Positions 9,952-20,093 of a stretch of 64,000 nucleotides of DNA are shown piece by piece. The DNA lies in assembly GCA_039707655.1 (NCBI GenBank), contig CM077665.1, forward strand, positions 288,428,205 through 288,492,204. Direction: 5' to 3'. Source of the stretch: Elymus sibiricus (taxonomy: Eukaryota > Streptophyta > Magnoliopsida > Poales > Poaceae). A program made the translations under genes and the position numbers. The number at the start of each line of letters is the position of its first letter. Positions within the stretch are counted from its first letter, which is position 1. The notes under the pieces are model-generated. The model did not search any database, was not told the DNA's origin, and was given only the letters and a program-made list of their open reading frames with translations.

Positions 9952-11000
9952 CTACAGAAGAGAGATGACAAAGTAGATTGGGTGTTGCACCATCTTTGTC
10001 TTCGGCATGACCTGTTGCTCTATTTCTTGCGTTGTACTTGTGTTGGTCGCCCCTTGGCTTTTCGGTGGTGAGTCTGACTTGCCGGTTACCAGCTCGGGGG
10101 TTGCCACCTCGTCGTCCTCAGCTTCCCTCTCCGCCACTAGCGCGGCACTAACCACTTGATTCGTCGTCGCTAGGTATAGCCGCAACGGTACTTGTGGTTT
10201 AGGCGCGACCAGCATTGGTGTTGAGCACAGGTACTTCTTCAAGTCTTGCACCGTCGCATCCTCTTCCGGAGTCCATTTCATTGGACCTGCCTTCTTCAAG
10301 ATTTTGGAAAACTACAGGGCGCATTCTGCGGACTTGGAAATAAACTTGCTGAGGGCGGCGATGCAACCCGCCAAGCATCGCACATCCTTGACGCGCTTGG
10401 GTGCCTCCAACTGCTCGATTGCTTCTATCTTGGAGGGGTTGGCTTCGATCCCGCGTTGTGACATGAAAAACCCAAGGAGCTTGCCGGACGGGCCTCCAAG
10501 CACTCATTTCTCGGGGTTGAGATTCAAGTTTGAAAATGTTTCCTCCAAATCTTGAATCGGTGTTGCCTTGTCCTTGGTCTTGACCACTATATCATACGCC
10601 TCCACATTTATCTGCAGCTAGTGCTCAAAACCAATCTAGACAGCTCTTGAAAATGTTGAATCGGCACTCTTTAGCCCGGAGGGCATACGCTTGAAGTAGT
10701 ACGTGCCACACGGGGTGATGAATGCAGCTTTCTCTTCATCCTCCTTGGACATAAAGATCTGATGGTATCCAGCTTAGGCATCAAGGAAGGAAAGCAAATC
10801 ACAGCCAGTTGTGGAGTCCACTGTCTTATTGATGCGCGGCAAGGGAAAAGGGTCTTTCGGACCAGCTTTATTGATATCAGTGAAATGAATGCAAAGCCGC
10901 CACTTCCCGTTCACCTTGCGCACTACCACAGGGTTTGCCAACAAGGTCGGGTGGATCACTCTTTTGATCCGGCCTGCTGCTTCTAACTTCTTGATTTCCT
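9952..11000 (-). pseudogene. Reverse transcriptase and connection domain of element 0
   Basis: Fingers and palm are seen at 10959-10774: VVVRKVNGKWRLCIHFTDIN, then PKDPFPLPRIN and GCDLLSFLDA. The thumb is at 10503-10312 (LGFFMSQRGIEANPSKIEAI) and the connection at 10299-9952 (WTPEEDATVQDLKKYL). Several stop codons separate these parts. At about 10583-10602 the catalytic site reads EAYDIVVK where family members have Y-x-D-D, so two residues, including one catalytic Asp, have been lost in frame. The enzyme is dead. It still serves as an in-window reference for the RT parts missing from A, B and B2. Confidence 0.85.
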
Positions 11001-11341
11001 CGGCAATGAACTCTTATCGCTCCAGAGCTTTCTTCCTGACCTTCTGCTTGACGGGACGCGCGTTGGGACAGACGACTAGGTGGTGCTCAATCACCTCGCT
11101 GGGAACACCGGTATGTCAGACGGTTGCCATGAAAACACATCGACATTCGCCAGCAAGAAGGAAACGAGCGCTCTTTCCTATTTGCTATCAAGGGTGGCAC
11201 TTATGGTGAAAGTGCCTCCCTTGCCGTCCTCTCGTGCAGCCACTTGCTTCGTCTTAGGAATGGTCACTTTATTTTTCTTGTTCTTGGCGGTGGAGCTCTC
11301 CGGCAGGTCCTCCACGAGCGTGCTGCACTCTGTCGCGTGCT

Positions 11342-12048
11342 TCACGGAGTCCTTTCTAGAGGTCTTGCCAAAATTCTTGTTCTTCTTCCCCCGGTGGCTT
11401 CACTGGTAGGATCAAGCGCCTTGTCGGCAGATGCGACAGCAGCCTCCCGGAAGAATTTGTCGGTGCACAAGACTCCGCTTTTCTTATCTGTGTGGACCGT
11501 CATGACACCCATCGGTCCTGGCATCTTCAGAGTTCGTCTTGTAGGCATAGTGGACGCTGCCATGAATTTTGCCAACGTTGGGCGGCCTAGGATTTCATTG
11601 TACGGCAGTGGGATTTTGGCAACATCAAAGGTGATTTTCTCTATACTAAAGTTGAGCTCGCTGCCAAACGTCACTGATAGGGAGATCTTTCCTTTCGGTT
11701 GGCTTCTCCTGGGTTAATTCCCTAGAACGTCATTGTGGGCTTGAGGTTCGTGTCTGGGATCTATAGCCTCTTGATCACGTCCGACGAGATCAAGTTCAAG
11801 TAGGCCCCACTATCAACTAACATCTTCGTGACCTGGAGATTGTGAACCATTGGTGAAACCAACAGCGGCAAGCACCCGATGGCAGTAATGCGGTCAGTGT
11901 GATCTCCGACATCGAAAACGATAGGCCTGTTGGACCACTTGAGTGGCTTATGTGCCTCCGCTACCGGTTCTGTCGCATTGATCTCACGAACCCATTGCTT
12001 GAGCTGCCGGTGAGAGGAGTGCGAAGATGCGCCTCCATCAATGCACAC
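11342..12048 (-). pseudogene. Aspartic protease region of element 0
   Basis: The retropepsin active-site word MLVDSGAYLNLISS sits at the end of the 12048-11761 frame. A second frame (11674-11342) continues with FDVAKIPLPYNEILGRPTLA, the usual downstream part, ILGRP being the conserved flap/helix region. A stop (after IKRL) and a further stop in the roughly 90 bp between the frames disrupt it. The protease would release Gag and Pol proteins from the polyprotein. Confidence 0.85.
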
Positions 12049-12049
12049 G

Positions 12050-13878
12050 GTGTCTATTGCCTTCTGGAGCTCATGGCCATCAGATCCTTCTTCATCTTCG
12101 TCATCACTGTCCTCGTCATCAGATTTCTTGTCGCGGCCTGTAGCGGGCTTCTCCTTCTGTTGCTTGGCCTTGTCGCCACGACCATCACGGCCGCCACGGT
12201 TCTACTCGCCAGAACCACCTACACCATCCTGACCCTTCTCCTCGTCTCCCTTCTCGTACTCTTGCTTTTGCTTTTTAGCGAGCTTCTCGACTTAGCGATA
12301 GTCGTTGATGTCATGGCCCTTGGTGCGATTAATCTTGTAGTATGGTCTGCTATTCTTCTCGTCTGTTGCAGCTTCGTGATCACCGGAGGACATGGCAGCC
12401 TTGCCGGATCCCTCTGTCTTGTGTTTCTCGGCGGCCTTGGAGTTGTCGGAGCCTTCAACGGCCATGACTGCCTTGCCTTTACACTTTCGGTTGTGCTTTC
12501 GGCCTTTCTTTTTGGAGATGGATGCATCCTCATCGTCGGAGTCGACCTCCGTGACAGCATCCTCACCAGGGAGTCTTCTCCCTTCCTCAGTGCGTGCTCA
12601 CTTGTCAACCAGAGCGTAGAGCTCGGTGACATCATGCATCTTGTTGATTCTCATCTCCTCACACATCCACCTGTTACGCACATTCTTGTGGAACGCAGCA
12701 ATCACTTTGGCAGGATGTATATCAGGGATGTTATGTTGCACACAGCTGAACCACTAAATATATTTGCAAAGGTATTTGCCATCCCTCTGGGGGATCACAT
12801 GCCAATCACTGGGCTGCCCCGGGAGCTTCTGGCCCCCGTGGTATGCACCAACAAACTGGTTGCACAGATCCGCCCAAGAAGATATAGAGCCCTCTGGCAA
12901 GTTCATCAGCCAACTCCTCACATTGGTCTTGAGCGCCAAAGGGAAGTAGTTGGCGAACACCTTTTCGTCTCGTCCCCCGACGGCTTGTACAACAAAGGTG
13001 TAAACGCCAAGGAACTCCAAGGGGTTGATCTTGCCGTCATATTTCTCTAGTAGATCAGGCTTGAACGTCTTGGTCGAGCGACAACGGACTTGCCGCAGCT
13101 CACGAGTGAACGCCGGACAACCCATCGTGTAAGGTAGGTTTTTGGGAGCCCCTGGCACAGGCTCATTGACGTAAGACCCGGCTCAATCGTTCGACTGGCG
13201 ACGAGCTTCTCTGCGGCGCTCGATTGTAGTGCAGGCATCCTCGTTTTGTCGGTCCTTCAGGATCCGGCACTAATCTTGCTTTTGCCACTGGTCCGAGGAC
13301 GCGTAAGACATTTCATCTTGCGCCTTGGTCCGACGGGACGACCACTACTGCTAATGTGGAGGCAATTGCACCATGGGGTCACTGCGAGCGTCACGCCTTG
13401 CAGTTGGCCGTGCTTGTGAGGGCCCTGCCTCGTCCGGCTTATCGCAGTTGGCGAAACTCATCAAGCTTTGAATGGTGGCCCTCCATTCCTCCATCTTCTC
13501 CGGCGCAAGTGGGAAGTTCAGCAATAGCTGGGCCTTGGCTAGGGCCTGTTGTGGTCTTCGGCATGTTGCGCTGCATAGCGTGGGTGGTACTCCTGCTCCT
13601 GACGGAATCAGGAAGTGCGCTTCCGTGCCCCGCCGCACGCCGCCGGTTGTCGCCAGGAGGTTGACGATGGGCTTGGCCCTGTGCTTCTTGGGAGTGACGC
13701 AGAGGGGTCTTGTCTGCACGTCGCCTGGGTTGTTGCCGTCCCGCGAGAGCCTATCGCGGTTGTCTTGTGAAGTACGGGGTGGATGCCCCGCCGCCGTCGT
13801 CGCCGTTATCGCCGTTGCGTCTGCAGTCGTGACCGCCACTATTGCATCGTCCCCGGTTGCTACCGGCGGCGTCCTGTT
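12050..13878 (-). pseudogene. gag of element 0, interrupted by element A
   Basis: The capsid core is at 13158-12754: FKPDLLEKYDGKINPLEFL, FPLALKTNVRSWLMNLPEGS and WADLCNQFVGAY are standard Tat-like Gag motifs. A basic, acidic-patch-rich linker with a YYKINRTKGHD-like zinc-knuckle remnant follows (about 12390-12290), running toward the protease. The N-terminal part is at 13839-13351. The frame is broken in several places. At 13878 gag stops and the element A LTR begins. The 383-residue plus-strand frame over this region (11899-13050) is its antisense shadow. Confidence 0.8.
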
Positions 13879-14734
13879 TGTCGGGCCACTGGGACAGGGG
13901 GTACCCAGGCCTGTCTGCCTGTGGCCAAAGTCGCGACGTGCGACCTGGGCCCACTACGGCCTACCGCTAAACTTCGCCAAAAAGGCCTTAACGAGGCCCC
14001 CGCCTAGTGAAGCATTCTACATCAGCACCAGCCTCATGAGGAAGACTTCGCGAGGTTGCCTCCCGGGGCTGCCCACAGGGGGTCCGTGTGTCATGTAGGT
14101 CAAGGATGATTCAGCAGGGTCGTGCGGCCCACCCCGTCGTGAGGGCGATGCACACCCCGCCACGCGACGTTCAGACCACGGCAGGAGCCGTCGCTAGGAG
14201 GACTTTCCCCTTTGGGGCTAAGGGAATAGGGCCAGCGTGCCGGTTCCCAAAGCAATGCCCCAAAGTTTTCCCGTTTGGTGTAAGAAGGCCATGGCTGGAG
14301 GCTCGCCAGGATGGAGGTCATCCCCGAGCCCACCAGCGCATCACGAAGGGGCCCCTTTTGCAGGAAAAGACCACTTTTGTCAGGATAGTCTGTAGACTTG
14401 TCCCCATTCGAACTGGCGCTTGTGGCAACCCTTCCCGCCGGATATTTTCATAGGAAGACGACCGAAGCCTGGATAAAAGGAGAAGGGCAGCAACCATAGA
14501 ACGGATCGACCTCTCTGTATTCACTCTCACCCCTAAGAAATCCAGGCAAGCACGAGTAGGGTTTTACACCGTGAGGTTGCCCGAACATGGGTAAACCACT
14601 GTGTTCGTTGTTCTTCCCCCAAGCTCAAGCATGCCGGAGCATCGCCGTTGGTTAGCAAGAGAGAGCAGAGTTGGAGAGCTGGTGCACCTCAGAGTTCAAA
14701 CCTCTCTTGGGTCCCCGGAGCCCCGATTCTGACA
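13879..14734 (+). repeat. 5' LTR of element A
   Basis: It starts TGTCGGGCCACTGGGACAGG and ends GCCCCGATTCTGACA (856 bp). Both ends match the B and B2 LTRs, and the shared start word GGGGGTACCCAGGCC recurs in all of them. It directly abuts the gag of element 0 on the left and the primer-binding site on the right. The R region contains the family word gtagggttttacaccg. Confidence 0.85.
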
Positions 14735-14755
14735 TTTGGCGCACCAGGTAGGGGT
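14735..14755 (+). promoter_or_regulatory. Primer-binding site of element A
   Basis: TTTGGCGCACCAGGTAGGGG follows the LTR end directly. The same site in C and B reads TTTGGCGCGCCAGGT. This is the usual primer site of Tat-like grass elements. The tRNA species is not assigned here. Confidence 0.75.
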
Positions 14756-14802
14756 GCGCCGCTATTCTTCAGCTCTGTTCCGTCTTCGCCCTTGCTTACC
14801 CC

Positions 14803-16300
14803 ATGGCCGAAGCCCGTCGTATGCGCACTGAGCACCGGGCAGCCCGCGTCGTCCAGACTGCGCCCGCGGGCCATGACGGCCGCCACCACTCCGCCAGCAC
14901 CAAAGCTGCCGCCGCCACCGACCCTGCTGCAGGCGAGCAGTAGGACACCTCCATGAACCCATCCTTGCAGAGGGACGGCCGCACTGCCACCACCTCCTCC
15001 CACGGCCGCCTTGAGCACATGATCGCGCAAGCCGTGCTGCTCATGGCGCGTGAGCTGCTTCGCTAGCGTCCGGCCGATGCCGGCTACGACACATAGCTGG
15101 GTCGCATCACCGAACTCGTCACCGCCGCCGGAGAAGCCCCGGCACCCTCTCGTTCACTCCGCCGCCTGCCGTATCGATCTGGAGACGTGGCGCACGGAGC
15201 GCCACCGCCACCTCCCGTGCACGACGAGCTAGTTGAGTCTCGGCGCGACGCGCGCCCGTGTGACCCAGCCCTCGAGGCACCTCCACCAGCCCAGGACGAG
15301 GCTAGCTGCCAGATCGTCCGCCACACACCGCTTGATGCGCGGGTGATCCTCGAGCACCAGGTCAGCGCCAAGACCGGATCATCCAGGACGTCGCGGCCAC
15401 CGTACGCCAGAACCAAGCCGCCCTCGCATGCGGCGTCCCTACTAGCATCGTGGGCTACCGGGCCTTCACTCGCGAGCTACACCGGGTTGTTTGGCCTGTC
15501 AAGTTCAAGCACGAGCTGCCCCCCACGCTAAGATGGAGTCCTTGACCCCACAGAGTTGCTCCAGCTCTACGCGTTGAGCATCGAGGCAGCGAACGGTGAC
15601 AATAAGATTATGGAAAACTGGTTTCCCATGGCCCTCAAGGATGGCGCGCGCTCCTGGCTCATGAACCTGCCCGAGGAGTCGATCTAGTCTTGCAGCAAGC
15701 TTTGCGACCAGTTTGTCACCAACTTCATGGGCACGCATGACCGCCCGTTCTCCATCGACGACCTGCGGCGCGTGGAGCAGCGCCCCGGAGAGACCCTGTG
15801 CAAGTACATCCAACGCTTCAGCCAGGTGCGCAACAAGATCCCGGGCGCCTCGGACGAAGCCATCATTATGGCATTCACCAATGGAGTCAAGGACGTCCGG
15901 ATGTGCAAAAACTTGCCATCAACGACGGGCTTAGCTCGGCCCTGGAGCTCTTCAACATCACCGACAAATGCACCAAGGCCGAGGAAGGTCGCCTCTTCAT
16001 CCATGATGACCCCAACACCGCGCTGGACGACGGCAAGACTAAGGCCAAGGAAACCAAATGCAAGGGTCCATCTGTCCTCGTGGCGGAGCCCGAGCAGAAG
16101 TGCGATGCGCCTGAGAAGGACCGTCGCCCATTCTGCGTCTACCACGACGTGCACACGTACAACACTGAAGCCTGTCAGGAGCTCAAGTCCCTCTGTGACG
16201 AGCGTGTCAAGTAGCGTTCGAAGCGCAGTGATCGCGGTGCCGGTCGCGGAGGCGGTCGTGCTGGCGGCAGATGGGACAGCCGCAGCGGCAATCCTTGCCA
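14803..16300 (+). pseudogene. gag of element A
   Basis: Gag forms the virus-like particle. The ATG at 14803 opens MAEARRMRTEHRAARVVQT, matching the start of gag in B, B2 and C. The core is recognisable: ELLQLYALSIEAANGD, NWFPMALKDGARSWLMNLP, and 15727-15930 with THDRPFSIDDLRRVEQRPGE and YIQRFSQVRNKIPGASDEA. The C-terminus (15798-16211) has FCVYHDVHTYNTEACQELK, a zinc-knuckle-like word, then an RGG-rich tail. It carries premature stops at 14941 (CAG to TAG by comparison with B2), near 15064 and 15093, and at 16212, plus frameshifts. The protease frame continues in phase with the C-terminal part. Confidence 0.85.
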
Positions 16301-16304
16301 GGGC

Positions 16305-17306
16305 TTGCGCGAGCAACCTCGTGAGGACGCCTGTCATGAGCAACCTCGCGAGGCATGCCCTCAGGACAACGCTGCTCTCCCACCGCTACCACCACCGAGC
16401 AGAAGGAACGACAATACCCAGCACGACGAAGGGGCCGTGGGCTATCAGGAGCCTCGCGTGATAGCCTGCATCCATGGCGGAGCCCACACCCCGGCGTCCA
16501 ACCGCCTGTTCAACCAGTTCTCTTGCGAGGAGAACGCTGCCCTCCTAAAGCCAGAGGCTACGCGGCCCCTTAAGTGGTCGCAGTATGCCATCTCCTTGGA
16601 CACCAGTGACGGCCTCAAGTCCTCGACAACCATGGGCGCGCTCCCCATGCTATGCAACCCCACCATCAGCAACGTCATTGTCACCAAGACCCTCATCGAC
16701 GGAGGCGCCTGCCTCAACGTGCTTTCCGTGGAAACGTTCGAGACGCTCCAGGTGCCCTACGACCAGCTGATGCCTACCAGGTCGTTCTCTGTGGTGACGG
16801 AAGGCTCCACCATTCCCCTAGGGCAAGTCCACCTCCTGGTCACTTTCCGCACGCGCGACAACTATCAAACTGAGCTCATCGACTTTGATGTGGCGCATAT
16901 CGGCCTCCCGTACAATGCAATCCTAGGGTACCCGGCGCTAGCCAAGTTCATGGCGGCGACTCACCACGTCTATAATGTCCTCAAGATTCCTGGCTGCAGC
17001 GGCGTCATCACCATCGTCTATGACGAGGAGGACGCGGTCTGGTCCCTCGAACGCACCTACATAGCTGCTGCGGCTGAGCATTCTGACGACAAGGGAAATG
17101 CCAAGCCGCGTCAGGCCGTGCCCCCGAGGAAGAAGCAGCTGGTGCCCACCCAAGGCCCACCTGAGGCGAGGAATGCGGCGCATGTCGCCAGCGGCGCGAG
17201 CCACATGCCCATGACCGGCGTCTTCCTCCCTCCAAAAAAGGAAGGCATGCCCGGCGCCTCCCCAAGCCAGGCTCGGGGGCTTCCACTTGGAAGGCATCCG
17301 ACCTGA
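16305..17306 (+). CDS. Aspartic protease region of element A
   Basis: A 333-residue open stretch of the gag-pro-pol polyprotein, in phase with the gag C-terminus upstream; the nominal start is not a true initiation codon. The active site is VTKTLIDGGACLNVLSVETF (D-G-G where many retropepsins have D-T/S-G), and all four family copies here share this. The flap and the downstream helix read FDVAHIGLPYNAILGYPALA. The N-terminal part (GYQEPRVIACIHGGAHTPAS) is a conserved linker. The C-terminal tail is rich in P, K and A. It would process the polyprotein. It is the longest intact frame of element A. Confidence 0.85.
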   Translation: MREQPREDACHEQPREACPQDNAALPPLPPPSRRNDNTQHDEGAVGYQEPRVIACIHGGAHTPASNRLFNQFSCEENAALLKPEATRPLKWSQYAISLDTSDGLKSSTTMGALPMLCNPTISNVIVTKTLIDGGACLNVLSVETFETLQVPYDQLMPTRSFSVVTEGSTIPLGQVHLLVTFRTRDNYQTELIDFDVAHIGLPYNAILGYPALAKFMAATHHVYNVLKIPGCSGVITIVYDEEDAVWSLERTYIAAAAEHSDDKGNAKPRQAVPPRKKQLVPTQGPPEARNAAHVASGASHMPMTGVFLPPKKEGMPGASPSQARGLPLGRHPT

Positions 17307-17733
17307 TCCATATGTCGAGGGAGGTGCTCGGGCACCACTTGGAGGCATGCATCGACGCGCTCCCCCCCCCCCTGAGCAAGGGAAGCGACGCCAAGCACCA
17401 AGGGCACAAGAGTTCATCACCCAAGAAATTGACAGGTTGTGGGAGGCCAGGGCCATGCGCGGCGAGTGTCTTCTGGGGCGACCCGCCGAGCTGGCCGCGT
17501 CTCCCGAGGATAACGTCAAAGTGCACATGTGCATCGACATCACGGGTCTCAACAGGGCCAGTTCGCAGGGCCTCTTACTACCACTGCATCCTGGACGAGG
17601 CAGGCGCGTCGCCGCCGACTTTACCCGTCTGCCCATTGGCCTGGAGAATGCTGGCGCCACCTTCCAAAGTGTCATGCGACTCATGATGGCGCCTTGCGGG
17701 CCCCCAAGACCTCAGGGGCCATCCGGTCCCTGA
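17287..17733 (+). pseudogene. Reverse transcriptase stump of element A with internal deletion
   Basis: The frame reads QEIDRLWEARAMRG, then VKVHMCIDITGLNRA (the RT fingers/palm entry, where element 0 has KWRLCIHFTDIN). It then skips about 50 residues to FTRLPIGLENAGATFQSVM, the segment normally after the first catalytic Asp. It stops shortly afterwards. The YxDD site, thumb, RNase H and integrase are absent. B and B2 have the same structure, so the deletion is ancestral to the family. A C-run at 17361-17372 may cause a frameshift relative to the protease. Confidence 0.85.
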
Positions 17734-18848
17734 GAGGTGAACCTTCGCGGCACGCTTCGCCAAGCAACTGGATGCTCCCGCAGCAGCGTAACTGCCAGGA
17801 GACTTTTTGGTTTGTTAAAATTGAGGACGCCCTCCGGGCTGCATTATCCTCAAGCGGGCAAGGTTCCCCCCTATAGCCTCTGCGCTTTTGGTGGTGTAGC
17901 GAATTTGGTTATCCTTTGATGAATTCATGACGCTTGCTTAAGCCTTGCGCCTGGTGCTTTGTCACCGCTTGCATTTGCCGCACCCTCGTGACCCTCCTCC
18001 CGGCCGTCCCATGACTGGGGTAGGCCATGGCGTCTGTGCTCGGGTTCGTCCCTGCAGCGTTTATAATTCCAAGCGATCGAGCTCTATCTCGCGGGCCTGG
18101 TCACGTGCACGTCACCTCACACAGGTCCTTGGTGTCTCGCCCTTCCATGGAACCAAGGCGAGAAGGCGAGCAAAGGCGCGGCCTGATATCGTATAACTGC
18201 CAGAGAGGAGTTTCGCCACCTCGGGCACCACGCTTCAGGCGACTCCTCCGTTGGCCATCTGATGAAGAAACTCGACACGGCATCTGTGCTCGGGTCCGTC
18301 CCTCCAGCGTCGCTAAACCCGACTAACCGAGCTCTGTCTGGCGGGCCAGACCCGCATACGTCACCTCAGTGGGTCCTCCGTGTCCAACCCCTTCATATGG
18401 TGGCCTCAGGACGACCATCCGACGCACGTCGCCCTCATGTCCCAGTAGTACATAAGTGCGGAGCCGCGCCAGAGGAACTAGGCGCAAACGGCCTGAAGAC
18501 GGGGGAAGGAGTTCCTGAGCCCAGTGCATGGAATGCCCGACCCCTCCATTTATCTCCGCTCGTGACCCTCTCACGTAAGAATTAGGTTGGGGCTATACAC
18601 GCCCGGGAGCCTCCGGGAGCACCACCCTTTGGCCTCGTGAGGACTCCCGCCCATGCCCAAGTGGAAGCCACATGCTCCGTGTTGGAGGAATAACTGTCGA
18701 ACCGTGACTATGCCCACGCCCAAGTGGAAGCCCTATGCTCGGCGCTGGCGGAATAATTGTTGAACCGCGACTATGCCCACGCCCAAAGGAAGCCCCGTGC
18801 TCCGCACTGGTAAATGGTTAATCAAGGGTGTCACCTCACCTCGCGACA
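17734..18848 (+). other. Non-coding region of element A between the RT stump and the triplication
   Basis: No gene is seen. The first part (about 17790-17960) is conserved with B (52660-52815) and B2 (34880-35045). Later parts hold about 115-bp dispersed family repeats near 18025-18150 and 18285-18400, with the words tgtgctcgggt, gagctct and cacgtcacctc. A 62-63 bp tandem repeat (about 2.5 copies) lies at 18645-18812. These repeats occur in the same relative place in B and B2. Confidence 0.7.
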
Positions 18849-19497
18849 CACGCTAACCAGTTTCCCCTTGAGCCTTGCACGAGCGGGGGCTGGGCACGGT
18901 GCCTGTGCTCGAGTTAGTCCCATCAGTGCTGAAAACCCCAAGGGATCGGGCTCTGGCTCGCGGGCCTGCACCCATGCACGTCACCCCACCAAGGCCCATG
19001 GTGCCTAGTCTCCTCATGTGACGCCCAAATGCAAGATGGCAAGCGCGCGTTTTTTCCAAACGAAGCTTTTTTGCGAGCGGGAACACTCCTCGGGACAGAT
19101 TGTCTGCAGGGCCTCGCGGAAGGCCGCGCGTTAAATACAATTCACCGGCATCATGAGTTTCCAAGTATGAGAGTTTCCCATGGCAGCCCCGTTGTTGCTG
19201 GCGTTCCCCCTCGCACGGGCCGCAAGTACGTCAAACGGGGGATCTTGAGCATCACACCTCAGGAGCCTTCACTAGCTACCGAAACCCCTCACCTCCTGGA
19301 TTTGATTAGGCATTGTGACCTGACAAACCAGCGACGGCCAAGGCATGCGCGGGACTGGGCCCTGCCAACGCAGAGCATAAAGGCAAGATTGAGAAAAGCC
19401 AAACACGGACGGGAAACCCACGGGTGATAAGAAGTCATTACAAGCTTGCAGTGCTTCGAACATTAAACCCGTCACCTTACACTGCCGCAGAGCAGAT

Positions 19498-19911
19498 TCA
19501 GTCTTGCAGAATGACAAAAGAAGTATCGGCACCATCACCACCGTCGTCGCCGTTACCCCAGGAGAACTTCCAAAGGAGCACGCTCATAGGGACCTCCATG
19601 ACTGCTTCCAGACGATCGCGGGATTCTTCAGGGACCGGGCCTATCACCTCATCAAAGATAAAGTCCGGGTCGCGGAGAAGACGGTGGCTGAAGACTCGGG
19701 TCGCCGCCACGGAGAACAGGTCACGGCATTCCTCCTCCAGGATGCCGTCCACCTTCCGCGCCATGTCCTCAAGCTCCCCTATGAGCCTAGCGGAAAGCTC
19801 GGCATAGCCAGCGTCGGGCAGAGCGAGAGGAGCATCGAAACCCCCCTTGCACAAGGAACTGAAGGCCGTGTGAGCCCTGAGTTCGAGAGAAGAAAAGGTA
19901 GCGCGGTCCAC
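19498..19911 (-). pseudogene. Antisense gene of element A, C-terminal part, tandem copy 1
   Basis: The frame contains ATFSSLELRAHTAFSSL, GYAELSARLIGELEDM, ECRDLFSVAATRVFSHRLL and DEVIGPVPEESRDRLEAVME, ending in a short acidic tail (GNGDDGGDGADT). It is homologous to the end of the antisense gene in B (27664-28032) and B2 (32820-33205). The adjoining coiled-coil segment is on the same strand at 19779-20069. This duplicated end has no N-terminus and cannot make the full protein. Confidence 0.8.
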
Positions 19912-20093
19912 CGCTGCCTTCGCGTCGGCATCGGCCTAAATCTTCTCTCCCTGGTGTTCAGCGTGGCATTCACCTTGGAGACACGCTTCGCATGGGATTC
20001 CTGAGCTTCGGTCACCTCGCGCTGCAGCGCCTCCAGAAACTCGCGCTCCGCGGCCTGCCTAGTCGCCACCCTCGTCAGCTCAGCGTCGCAATC

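Larger units (their letters stand above)
5824..13878 (-). mobile_element. Element 0: Gypsy (Tat-like) gag-pol retrotransposon, degenerate, interrupted by element A
   Basis: On the minus strand the order is gag (13839 to about 12050), protease (12048-11342), reverse transcriptase (about 11000-10300), RNase H connection, a second archaeal-type RNase H (9928-9179) and integrase (8840-8350), then the 3' LTR (8282-7509). Protease-RT-RH-IN order defines Gypsy, and an extra RNase H before integrase fits the Tat group. Integrase is cut off and fused almost directly to the 3' polypurine region by a deletion. The 5' part of gag and the 5' LTR are separated by element A and lie outside the window. Every domain has stops or frameshifts. 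Confidence 0.85.

Noticed and set aside
11899..13050. 383-residue open frame on the plus strand, the longest but one in the window, with hydrophobic stretches
   Set aside because: It lies exactly opposite gag and protease of element 0, which have clear homology on the minus strand. GC-rich coding sequence commonly produces such antisense frames. No recognisable domain.
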